Shown here piece after piece: positions 40,401-52,200 of a DNA stretch of 64,000 nucleotides (its first letter is position 1; the number at the start of each line of letters is the position of its first letter). Source of the DNA: Cruorifilaria tuberocauda (Eukaryota > Nematoda > Chromadorea > Rhabditida > Onchocercidae); contig JABVXU010000151.1 in assembly GCA_013365365.1 (NCBI GenBank), positions 1-64,000 on the forward strand. The letters run 5' to 3'. The position numbers were made by a program, and so were the translations under genes. The notes under the pieces were generated by a model that was not told the DNA's origin, did not search any database, and saw only the letters and a program-made list of their open reading frames with translations.

Positions 40401-43096
40401 TCATCACCAATCTGAGTTTGTCCGAATATTTTATGAATCTGATATTATAGATTCAAGAAAACGTGATGTCTATTATCTGGTTTGAATTTTAATCGCTTCT
40501 TTCTTTTCCAGGTGGGAAGAAAATAGAATATTTGAGAAATTATTTAAGAATTCTTCTGACATAAATATAAAAATAAGCAAAGCGAACGGACGAATTATAA
40601 AGCGTTGTATCGGGTAACCAAATTGAACTGTGTGGCAAATGAATTTCCGTAATATTATCATAATCTTCTGGACGCCAATATAAAAACTCATCATACCATC
40701 GCTATAAATTTCACAGATATTTAAGGTTTGATAAACTTCTTATTTATTCTTCTATATTTATCAGAAACTTTCTAATATTTTTCAATTTTTCTTATTTTCT
40801 TTTGCTTGAAACGCGAAGGAGTGGGAAAGATTACACTCATTTAATATGGTCGGATTTGAAATTGTTTAAATTTATAATTTGCAGCAAAAATTAATTTCAC
40901 AACGATTTGAAAGTACGTAAATTTCTGTCATTATGTATGATGCATATAATGCAAACTGCATGCAAAATTTTTATAATTGAATTAAAAGTTAAGAAAAAAA
41001 ACATGCACAGAAAATTAATATCGATTCCGCCACTACTACATAATGACCAATTTCATACTTCTATAACTAATGCTTCTATAACTAGTCTAATAATTTGTTT
41101 TGCAGAAACGTTGCAAACAAAATAATATATCATTGCAACCCCTTAATTTGTGCCACCCCGAATTTTACTTCATGTTTAATGAAAGTAAATTGCCTTTCTC
41201 TTCCATCTGTTTACAGTCATATCCAAAACATAATTCAAACGAGGCATTCCATCGTTTGTCAAATGGCCGCCAAAAATTTTTCTGATTGCCAGGTAAATAT
41301 CATTCGGTATAATATAAATTGTGCTTAACAATATAAATTGTAGGTATAATATAAATACTAAGTATAATATAAATTGTGCCGAAAAACCTATCAATGCATC
41401 CTTATTGAAATATAAAGCATATCAAAAATTGTTCTCTTTCAACATAGAATTTTACATTTACAGAAAGAAACGATTAAGGTTTTAGTGGAAGTTTTCATTT
41501 TAATTGGAATTCTTACCAGTCCATCAGTCAACGCTGAATTATCTGTTGCTGCTCACTTTTTTAAAAAAGAAAATTTTAAGAAGAAATGATTAGGATAATT
41601 TGGCCTAAAGGTCAACTAGGAAAAGATTTACAGAAAATCACAGTACATAGCGCAGCTATCATTAGCATCAGTCATTTAATAATGAGAATTATACAATTTA
41701 ATTAGTATTTGAAAATCAAAGTCATTCATCACTTATGAAGGCCAATGTACTTTTCATCGCTATAAATGAAAAAAAATTTTTTTCTAAATTAATGTGCCTT
41801 TTCCTTCAGCTTATACTATTTCTGCTAGATTATCGACGTGAAAATTTTCAACTAAGCCATTCCAGAAATATTAAATGTTTCTCTGTTTCCTGATAAATTG
41901 GAAAACCTAGTAATTATCAGAGCAAAAAAATAAGAATAGTGAAAGCTAACCTCAATTATCCAAGCATTGAGCAAAACAAACTGTTGTGGTTCGTTCTAAA
42001 ACATTCTTCCATGTTTGTTTCACTTTCTGTATGAGTGAATGACAAAAGAAAATAGCATCAGCAAAGCTGGTCATATAATATCTTAGTTCATCAATTTCAT
42101 ATCTCACTATTTGAAAATAATTTTTAAATAATTTTGACACTTTTATCAATTGCAATAAATTCAGATAAGAAATATGATATCTTCTGATAAAACAAGGTGC
42201 AACAAACCACTTCTAGTATTTGATACAGATCCATGCTAAATGTCACATTGATAGGTTTGTTATGATCCCATACAGGTTTTGATTTCTTATCATATGTTTC
42301 CAACATATCTCGAACTAATTTCAATTGTGGTGGTAAATGATTTGTTGTTGCCAGTAATGCTGCAAATAGTTCAAATAAAACTCTTTTTTTCTTTTAAAAA
42401 GTTTCTTTAACACTCACTTATTGCATATAATTGAATAGTAATAGTTAGTACTCTCTAAGATAACAATTTCGGAAGATCAGTTGATTGAACTTATCTCTAT
42501 CCTCCTTCTTTCACTGAAATTATCCGATATCGGAAATATTTTAATGAGAGCTTGGTACACTTTTGGCTATATACTTACTTCGGTATTATAGTTTGATTTA
42601 ATATTTGCTAAAAATGAACATGTCTTGCAAAATGAAAAAATAAGACACAAAACGAAATTGTTATCGAAATTGAACTAGGTCTTATTTATCCAAGATTTGG
42701 TTCACCACATCTCTAATAGGTGGATTGCTTTTTCGTTGTTTTGTCCGATTTATTATTGGATATATGAGCAAATTTTAAAAATATTTTTGTAAAAAAAATT
42801 TGAAACTTTAGAGTCTAAATGATCTAGTCAGAGGAGATAAGAGCTATATCTTATTGCTACGATATGTTTCAAGTGTAGTTGGCAATTTTTAGAACTTGGA
42901 AGAAAGAATGTGTAATAGTGTAAAGTTGGAAGATTAAAAGCGATAAATAAAGTCTTGGCAGGTTTATTCCAGCCTGATATATTCACTTCAAGTGAAAATC
43001 TCCATCCTTTCACTTTAAAAATTAACAAATTTACTTAAACTTACTTGCAATTGACTGAAAAAAAAAAGCAATAATGGTGTGTTTTTGTGGCAGCAT
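37444..43096 (-). CDS. Nicotinic-type Cys-loop receptor subunit, DEG-3/DES-2 group (upstream gene of pair)
   Basis: Second cation-channel subunit, likely the partner of the gene just downstream. Twelve exons in transcription order: 43045-43096, 42208-42359, 41951-41995, 40592-40701, 40258-40411, 39667-39793, 39171-39324, 38924-39054, 38576-38760, 38146-38341, 37855-38073, 37444-37628. They join in frame to 569 aa. The signal peptide starts MLPQKHTIIAFFF. Motifs are NEPQQFVLLNAWII, SSIWLPDTTLYN, C159 and C173 of the Cys loop, vicinal cysteines C223-C224, M1 (LFYIINLIIPTSITTLIAIV), M2 after EEKVSLGIT, M3, and M4 after DWMAKVLERLFFILF. Introns fall at the same places and phases as in the sister gene at several points. 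Exon 5 ends CAG|gaaagt if the Cys loop is to have 13 residues; a GT site 6 nt on would add two residues. Exon 7 appears to need a GC donor. The end of exon 10 could shift by 9 nt. The position parallels C. elegans des-2. Confidence 0.86.
41306..41379. repeat. Imperfect tandem repeat in a receptor intron
   Basis: Three copies of a unit close to gtataatataaattgtgc begin at about 41306, 41343 and 41362. They lie in the large intron between exons 3 and 4 of the upstream receptor gene. Confidence 0.65.
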
Positions 43097-43709
43097 TGTT
43101 TGCAAAGTCTTCTTTCTTATTGGTCATCCAAATCAATTCAGTGGCATATCTTCAAAATGAAGCCAATTATGTAGAGTTTAACAATAATATAAATGATTAA
43201 GCTACGTAAAAATTTTTTACCTTTATTTGAGCATTTAAAGATTTTTGACAATAAAAAGAGAATAAGTATTAAATTTCAGTGGTTATAACTGAATGCAAAT
43301 CGGATAGAGAAAGCCAATAATTCTATCGGCTAATTAAATCAAATTCCTCAATTTTTATCATCTTAAATGCGGCAAGTTTAATCATTTTCTTTCCTTATCA
43401 ATGTCTTCATCGCATATCAAAAAGGATATTTAGCATTTCCATTTGGACAATCATCAATTTGTTCATTGATATCTCTCTATTCCTATTACAGCTAAAAACT
43501 TATCAGCTGGTGTTATACATACATGTGAAGGAATACATAAGCTTTAGATTTTCATTTTTTTTAATAGCTATGAACAAAATTTTAGTGCTACATATTATTT
43601 CGATGTTTCAAGATTTTTTACTCCGATTTTTAAGCTTTGATCATATTTAAAACTCTGAATTCGATTTTAAGCTATATTTGTAGCTTTGATTTTGATTTTA
43701 AGTCCAGCG

Positions 43710-43793
43710 GTTTACGATAATGCTATAATAATTAAACCGTTTATGGCAATGCTAATGGCTCATTAACAGTAAGATCGTTTATGATAATGCTAA
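43710..43793. repeat. Three imperfect short repeats
   Basis: Units close to cgtttatgataatgctaa occur at 43710-43725, 43738-43755 and 43776-43793, spaced by about 28 and 38 bp. They lie 0.6-0.7 kb upstream of the start of the upstream receptor gene. Confidence 0.55.
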
Positions 43794-46363
43794 ATGTTAA
43801 CAAATGGTTAAAGCGGTGATGTTGTTTTTGACGACTAACACCAAATAATATTTCCAAAACTCATGTGCTCCATGGAAGAACTGCAGAATAATTTTACTTA
43901 AAATCATTATAAAAATTCGACTAAGGAAGTCATTAATTAAATAGTTGAAATGTTATGATTTACAGGCAAGTTGAACTTTCTATTTTAATAAGTGTTTGAT
44001 AAGATGAAATATCCAAAATATAAAGAGCAAAAGGCAGATTATGATTATTGTAGAATTTTGAATAACTAGGCGATAGAATTTTCAATTCATAAGCAGTTTG
44101 GAATCCTCTCCACTTTCCGAATTCGTATTTTCCTTTGAGGTCAAAACGTGACTTGATCACTCGCATGAACTGCGAGAATGAAGAATTTGTAGTTTGAGAC
44201 TTCGTTGGGATGAGAATAACAAAAAATGAAATGATTGCTACCTCGGAGGATTATAAAACTCCAAATTTTAGTTTATCATATTACTTTTCCTCTTTTATCA
44301 TATATTTGCAAAAGAACACATGTCTCATATGTTTTTTACAAATACACATTTTTTCTACTATACAAAAGTGCATTGATAATAATATACAACATCGACGTGA
44401 GAGCATCAATCTCTCAATAAACTAAAGAATGGAATGGAAAGAATCTAAAAGGTTCACTGTGTATCGATCTGATTAGTTCTTTATCTTCGTTCTCTTCCAT
44501 GATATTTTTAGTGAATCTGATTCAGTTACAAAAAAATCGTTTAGTTGCAACAAAATTCGAAGAATATTGATTGGAAGAATGTTATCATTAACGCAAAGAA
44601 CTGCTTGTATGTCTCACTTATATAGGCTTCCTTAAATGCTTTTTATTGTAAATAAAAGATTAGATAGATTCATCATAAAAAGAACCATTTTTAATCTATT
44701 CCAATGCATTAAGAAATTCTACTAACTTGTCTTCATTACAAAAAATGCTAAAAAATATTTGATAACATATCCTGTAAACTTCTTCAGTCGATTTCATACC
44801 GTACAGATAGGTATATCCGCACTGTATGAATTCTTTTCGGCCACTGGCAGGTGTCATTTAGAAAGATAGGCGCTCTCCTTAAGAAAGAACAGTTTTTGAA
44901 GAAAAAAAAAGTCATAAGCTGATAAAAACTAGACAGTATGGCTGGCTCTCTTCTCACAACTTTTTTGGTTTCATTCATCAATAGTAGCTGCATTCAATTA
45001 ATGCCCATTCTCCTCGATAATATTTTATTTTACCTTATAGGCTGTAAGTAGTTGAAGAAGATTATTATGACAAATTAGATGTCTTAAAAATTTGAATGGA
45101 AAAATTTGACACTTTATAGTAATTTGGTATTCATTTTAATAACATTTAACTATTAAAAGATAAGTTGATTTGATTGATAAAAATTTCACTTTTAAATTAT
45201 TGATCTCTTATTATCGTACTTCAGCAGAAAAAAACTTTCTTGTGATCTAAAAAATTTCCTTATAAATATGTGAGATGGTTTGCACTTCGATTACGTCCAG
45301 TGATGGCAATAATTAGTGTCGCTACAACTACTGCCAAAAAACGGTGATTAAAAAATGAAATAAACATAGATAAATGCGCTCAGGTTACTCACAATTAAAT
45401 TAACACAATTAAAATTATATAACACTTCACGTAGATTTGTTGCATAATATAACAATAAATTAGCTTGACATATTTATGTCATAAGTTATTACTTTGTGCG
45501 GTATAAAGTAAGGATAAGTTCGAATTTTAAAAGTAGTTCAAAATATGAGAATAAATGAAGGTCACTTAAAATTGCTTCATAAAACCTGGCTGATAAGAAG
45601 ACTGAAACAGTGCAAAGACAAAAATAAATAAATACATAAATATGTAAATAAAAAAGCGAACATTCAATTTGATAAAAATCTCGCTACATGTTTTTATATT
45701 ACTTCAAATTTGCAGAAATGTTAATTAAGTCTGAGCATTATAAAATGAAAGATTTTTTAATGAATGACATTTGATTTGAGCCATCGAAATGTAAAGAAAG
45801 GGACGTAGTTATTCATATTAGTGAAATGAGCGGACATGCATAAATGATACTTGTTTCTCGCAATTCGTCCCAGAACTAATAATATAATGCATAAATGATT
45901 TCAAAATTAGAGACACTTTCACTTCCCCATAAGAAATGACTGCATTATTGTGAAATGAATATTTAATTCAAATAACCTTTTAGGATAAACAGAATATGTT
46001 ATTTTGGCAGTAAATCAAAATGAGCAATACTGAGAAATAAATGAGATTTTCAATTATTCTAAAAGTTTTAGATGGATTTTTGAGTAAAACTGAAAGCTTT
46101 TGGATAATTGAAATGAGTATTGAAAACGGTTATAAACTTGGCTATCCCAGAGAATTTCTGTTTCTCATTACTTTTTTTAAGATATCGTAGTAATGAAATT
46201 CATTTAGATATTCGAGCCTTTCTTCTATTTGTGAATATCTATTACACAAACTCTCTGTCAAATCAGTTTAATTACTTCTACAAAGCTATTTCCATAAATT
46301 ATTATTGTTTCACGACAAGAATTAGTATATTATGTCAGTAGTTCAGGAACTTGAGTAACTCAG

Positions 46364-46441
46364 TCATTATATTTGTTATTTAAAGTGGATCTGATAAAGC
46401 GCTTAAACTTAAAAAAGCGCTCATTATATTTGTTATTTAAA
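46364..46441. repeat. 21-bp direct repeat
   Basis: The sequence beginning tcattatatttgttatttaa occurs perfectly at 46364-46384 and 46421-46441. The second copy abuts a hairpin. The spacer between them contains two AGCGCT-type palindromic cores. Confidence 0.75.
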
Positions 46442-46469
46442 CTGAATCACTTCACTTAAAGTGATTCAG
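46442..46469. repeat. Perfect 11-bp inverted repeat (hairpin)
   Basis: The left arm is ctgaatcactt (46442-46452), the loop is 6 nt, and the right arm is aagtgattcag (46459-46469). The arms pair without mismatch. It directly follows the second copy of the 21-bp direct repeat. A mobile-element end or a footprint is possible but unproven. Confidence 0.75.
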
Positions 46470-49213
46470 AATCAAATAAATGGACAAGCAAACATTACGA
46501 AAGAAAGTGGACAATGGATTTTGACCAGAGTTGCTTCAGAAAATATGAGATATCCACGTTTAATAACAGACCGATAAAGTCTGAAAATTTGAAATTTTAT
46601 CTAGTTATTGGAAGACGAGAAGTTTTTCTAATTCTTGACTTTGTTGCCAGTACAAAGTATTCGGAAAAATGGCTTCATCCTGAGTAAAAAACTATCCATT
46701 GCAAGCGAAATAAATTTTTGCATGTCAAGCAATAATTCATCTGAGTGATTTGTGGAAAAAATTGAATGTTAAACTTGTCCTTAATATTTATTTGTTTTAT
46801 TGATTATTCGAATATTAGAACTCGGAATGATCCCTTTCCATCAGCGATGAATGACAGGCATATTCATTTTTTCAGTTGCATTGGTTTTTTTACTGCTTAA
46901 TAGGTAAAGATAATGAAGAAATAATGGAATATTATAAGAATGAAAATAAAAACATCGCTATTATTCAGTATGTTGCGATGTGTGTCAACAATCTTTGCAA
47001 TTCTACTTTATTTGATTTATTTAGGTTTGTTTTGTTTTATTTATTCACTTAATACATAAGGCCTTTTAAAAGCAATATTCGTAACATGTCCATCTTTTCG
47101 TAATATTCAAATCATATCATGTATGTGGGATAAACTACATGGAAAATTCGGCCAAATCGAATCAAAGCTCATTTGATGAGTGTGGGCCAAGACTCTTTTT
47201 TTATTGAAGATCTGAAAAAACTGACGGAAATAAAAGTCTATAACACTGACAGCGATTCCATTTCTTTTCATTTATAATCACTAATCTTCATATTTAACAG
47301 TGCTAGAACTAATAAGAATAAGATAAAGCTTCAGTATGATGATCGATGCAATTCCCATCTCATAAAATATGTTTCGGGAAAAATATTTATGTTTGTGAAA
47401 TTCGAGGGCACTGATAGTACTCATCTTCTCTTAGCATTTTAAGACAGTTTCAAATGTATAATCCCAGCATCCAATCATCAGGAATTGCTATATGCCAAAA
47501 TAGCAGACTTTTTCAAGTATCAAATATCTAACTCCATTAAAATTTTTTATATAAGATATCCTAAACATTCATATATTTTTATCATAATAACTCTATTTTC
47601 TAAGTAATGTTCAACAATCTTTTAGTCATTTCCCAATGAAAAACGATTACTGCGACAATATCAACATTCCATGAATATCTGGAAGTATCGGTGAGGATAA
47701 AAATAATTTTTCGTGAATCTAATTCATGCTTCCCATAGGCGATATTATTAGGAAAATAAAATTTCTAGCTAATTCATAATTTCAAAGTTTGATGCAATAT
47801 ATTTGTGTTGCACTCAGCTTGCTTTTCACAGGTGCTGTACGATAAATAACAAATTGTTACAGCTTTTCCAATCGACAGGCTTTTTGTAATTTTCATGTTT
47901 TGGTTGTCAACTGTTAACTTAATATGTCAGATAGAAGAAAACACAAGCCTGTTAATCGCCGAAATCGGAACGGAAAGAATACAGTTTATCACCCGTCGTA
48001 ACGCAGGTCTTTCCTCATGGGTATATCAGATTCATCTACGATATCCATCAACTGAAAAGATGCTAACCATCTCCCAATGTCTATCCCCCAGTCTTTAATT
48101 TTTGGCCCACAATTTTACATTAGGACTTTTCTAAAGCAAATAATCCCAAACTGATCTTTCATCTAGATCGTGAATTCCAATGGTTCAACTCTCGTTCGTC
48201 TTCATTTCTTTCAGCTGTACTATTTTCTATTCTTCATTAATTTCACAATTACAAGGCGTGTTATTCACAACACACTCTACCATTGTCCCGTAAATCTATC
48301 CCAAAGATACTTCTTTGCTTGCTAATTGCAAAGTCACATCTTACCAACTATGCCTCCTTCACCTTTTCCTTCTCAGCGAAAAATAATCGTTTCATAATAT
48401 GACCGTTTGAAATTTAAGAGAATCACGATTGATTCCATGAATTTTTCTCTTCACTGAAAAAGATAACGATTCGATCTTTGCTCTTCGAAATGTGAGCAAG
48501 AGGTTGTAAAGGATGCTTTCCTCCGCTGCTTAGAATATATCGTGAGGATAGGATGAGGAAAATCCTATTCGTGAAAACAGCCATATCAGCTATGTGTAAG
48601 AATAGAGAACAGGAATGCATTTGCAGGACGCTGTGTAATACATTTCCATGATTTTTAATACCGACAACAATACTAACGTCGATCACAACCGTCTGAACTT
48701 TCACTTACGTTACTCATGTCCATTCTGTCCACTCACTCATTTCCCCATTTCTTTTCACGCCTGGTCCAACTGACGTTTTACGGTTGGCCGAAGCTGTTTA
48801 GTTTCTCTATTTGTCTTCATCGCAACAGAGACTACCCATACTATGTTAGTACGTGTATTCTGAGCATTGCACGTGTTATTGACAGCCTTGGGTCAGATAA
48901 GTTAGGATATCTACTTCGAGGGACTAATCTATTCGGAGAGATATTCTTGAAAACTCGTGGTAAGGTATTATACCTTTTTCTACCATTCATTATTATGTTG
49001 CTCTCAATACGACAAAATGTGTCGGGTGAATAGTAGTATTATTGTCAATTATGAGGTCATGGTTAAGCATACCAGTTGTTTTTTTCTTAAAGAGTGCAAC
49101 TGAAATATTCTACAATTGCGCCGCTATCAGATGCGTTCTTGCGTGAGACTCAAACAATTGCTAACAACGTTGACTTTGAAGCTAAAGACTTTGTTCATTA
49201 TCGCATTAGTCTC

Positions 49214-49227
49214 TTTTTATATTTCAG
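49214..49227 (+). other. Candidate trans-splice acceptor of transportin
   Basis: The T-rich tract tttttatatttcag ends 38 nt upstream of the transportin ATG. No cis exon or donor is needed to explain the start codon, so a spliced leader could be added here. A non-coding first exon further upstream is the alternative. Confidence 0.5.
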
Positions 49228-49265
49228 ATTAGATAGATATATACTACGTAGTATGATCTTTTGAA

Positions 49266-52200
49266 ATGACCGGAGAGGCAGAAAATTGGAGGCCTATTCC
49301 TGAAGAATTACAACAAGTTGTACAACTCCTCCAGCATTCGCAATCACCGGATACACAGACACAGCGAAATGTTCAGGAAGTATGTTCTCATAATTTTTAT
49401 TATTTTTTGTTGTGTAATTTTAAACTTCAGCATCTCATCCATAACTTGTTTCAGCGTCTCGATCAGCTCAATCTGCATCCTGAATTTTGCTGTTGCCTTG
49501 TTTTTATTCTTAGTGAATTGAAAGAGGAACAGGTATTATTATTATTTGTTTGTCAGTTTCTGTAAATAACAGCGTCACACTGCACTTCATCGTAAATTTC
49601 TAGTGCAAGCTAGATAGGGAAATTTCGGATATCTGCGTAATTGTGGAATCGGATCGCCATTATTACTCACCTTTCCTCCTTATTACTCACCATAGCATAA
49701 TTTATTATATCATTGTTTTACGCGTCAACAACTGATGACTGTTAAAAAGAGTCGTGTATAAAGTGCTATGAATTGCACTGGCGAATAAACGTGTTTGCAG
49801 GTGGCAAATCGTTCACTAGCTGGTTTGATACTTAAAAATTCTATAAGGATGCTATGGGGACGTCTACCGGAACCTATACGACAGTATGTTAAGAACAAGA
49901 CACTTCTAGCAATTTCTGATTGCCATCCGTTAATACGCGCAACTGTAGGCATTATTATCACGACAATTGTTGTCCATGAAGGTATCGCTCAGTGGCCAGC
50001 ATTACTCCCTACGTTGTGCAGTATGCTAGATGGGTCCGATGAGAACTTACAGGAGGTTTTTTTTCTCAATATATATTCTAGAACTCGCTTAGACTTGTTA
50101 TTTTCGAAGTATACATGAAAAGTTAATATAAATTTTTTATAAATTTACGAAATACAAACAAATACAAAACAAAAAAAGATAAATTTATAAATTTACAGGG
50201 TGCAATGGGTGCAATACAGAAAATCTGCGAAGATTCTGCAGACATGTTGACACCTCAGGAACATTTGACTACTCTTATTCCAAAACTTTTGTGTTTCTTC
50301 AATTCTCCATCGCCTAAGTTGAGGTTGACGGTTTTCGTTTGATTTAATTTATGAAAAAGATAATAGCTATTTTTATTTCTGTTTATTTGATTTACAAAAT
50401 AGTGTTAATTGTAGGGCATTGGCGCTAAATTCGGTGAACTGCATTTTACTAGTTCAAACAGAGCCATTGAACAACATCATGGACGTATTCCTCCAACAAT
50501 TATTTGCCTTGGCAAATGATGTAGACACGGTATTTTTAACTTACTTCAGTAAACTGTTGTTCGCATGCACTTGATATCTCTTATAGCATGTGGATGTACG
50601 TTATGTACTTATGTAAAAAATGATGTAGTGTGAAGTGTCGAATCTCATTTTGCATTTTATTACATTGCGTCGCTTATCTTATTTCCTTGATTTTTTCACA
50701 TTTGTTGCAAACAGCATGTTAATTAAATTCATTTGTGGGAAACAGAAAGTTGCATAGTTAACATTTATTTAGGATTTTTCTGAGGAAAGCGGCATTTTTT
50801 TTCCTCCTCGTACAAGCCGTTCCACTGTGTCATGTAGTTTTTTTTTTTTTATTATGCTAATCTGTTTCAGGAGGTACAAAAGCAGCTTTGTCGATCATTA
50901 ACGTTGCTACTTGATTCTCATCTGGATAAATTAGCATCTCAGTTAGGAAATATTGTAGAGTTCATGCTTTTGAGAACACAGGTAGAAAATTTGCTGTTTG
51001 ATATGATTAATGCTTTTATTCATATCTTATTATGGATTTAAAATTTTAATGACTTGGAGGATCCGAATGAAGCAACAGCATTGGAAGCTTGTGAATTTTG
51101 GTTAGCATTAGCAGAAAATCCGCAGGTGTGCAAAGAAGCTCTGCTGCCTCATCTTCCTAAGTTGATACCAGTTCTAGTTAGATGTATGAGGTATTCCGAT
51201 ATGGATATTGCTGTTTTGAAAGTAAGTTATGCGACTAATTTTCGCATGATTTTATGACTAGCCTCTCTTCTAATCTTTTGTTTTTAGTCCTTTATTTCTA
51301 CTGTAGGACTATTTCACTCTGCTAGATTGTTTACTCAGTTTTCCAGAGTGATATTGATGAAGAGGATGGTGCGATACCCGATCGTCAGCAAGATATAAAA
51401 CCACGTTTCCATCGTGCCAAAACGCAAACGCAAACACAAAGGAAGTCCGACTCTACTGCTGAGGGGGTATTTGGGTTATTTTAAATAAATCAATTGTGAT
51501 TCTTAGCTCTTCGAATGGTTTCTGGCGAGTTATTTAGTTCTGTCATAGTTATGAAACCGTATAGCTGAAACTTTTACATCATTGCTTCCAGGTGATGAAA
51601 TATTTCTATATTATTACTTGGAAGTATAATGTAAAAACTGAATTTTCAAATTAATTACTACGGATGGTGTAAGTTTTTCGAGATTTTAGGAATCCATGGA
51701 TGATGATGATGATGGAGATGACGATAGTTCAACTGAATGGAATCTGCGTATGCTTTTCGCTTCACTTTTTCTGTGGTGCTTATTATCGGCATGTTTGTAT
51801 CTCTCATTTTTCAGGCACCGATAAAATAATTCTTATAATGATCAAGATCTTATAATGTTTTAAAATTTTCAGGAAAATGTAGCGCCGCTTCTTTGGATGT
51901 ACTTTCCAGCATATTTAATGATGACTTTTTACCAACTCTATTGCCTATCCTGAAAGAAACTCTCTTTCATAATAATTGGCTGGTAAATTATGTTTCACTC
52001 AGTTAAATTTTGAAATTTGATCTCATTTTTTTGTTCATAAATTTAAATAACTTGATTGGTTTTTTTCTAGAAAAAATGTTTTTATTTCTTGATATTATAT
52101 GAATATATGAAATAGAATGTAATTGAACTGTCTCTAAAACGATAAAATGTAATTTCAGATAAAAGAAAGTGGAATATTAGCCTTGGGTGCTGTTGCAGAA

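Larger units (their letters stand above)
43097..49265. other. 6-kb divergent intergenic region
   Basis: Separates the receptor pair (-) from transportin (+), so promoters for both should lie here. No gene was recognised. It contains three imperfect repeats at 43710-43793 and a direct-repeat plus hairpin cluster at 46364-46469. Frames at 47895-48098, 48423-48704 and 48716-49033 lack motifs. The last 600 bp are less AT-rich and may be the transportin promoter. Confidence 0.45.

Noticed and set aside
47895..49033. Three frames of 67-105 codons upstream of transportin
   Set aside because: No motifs and no exon chain; they lie in what is probably the promoter region of transportin.
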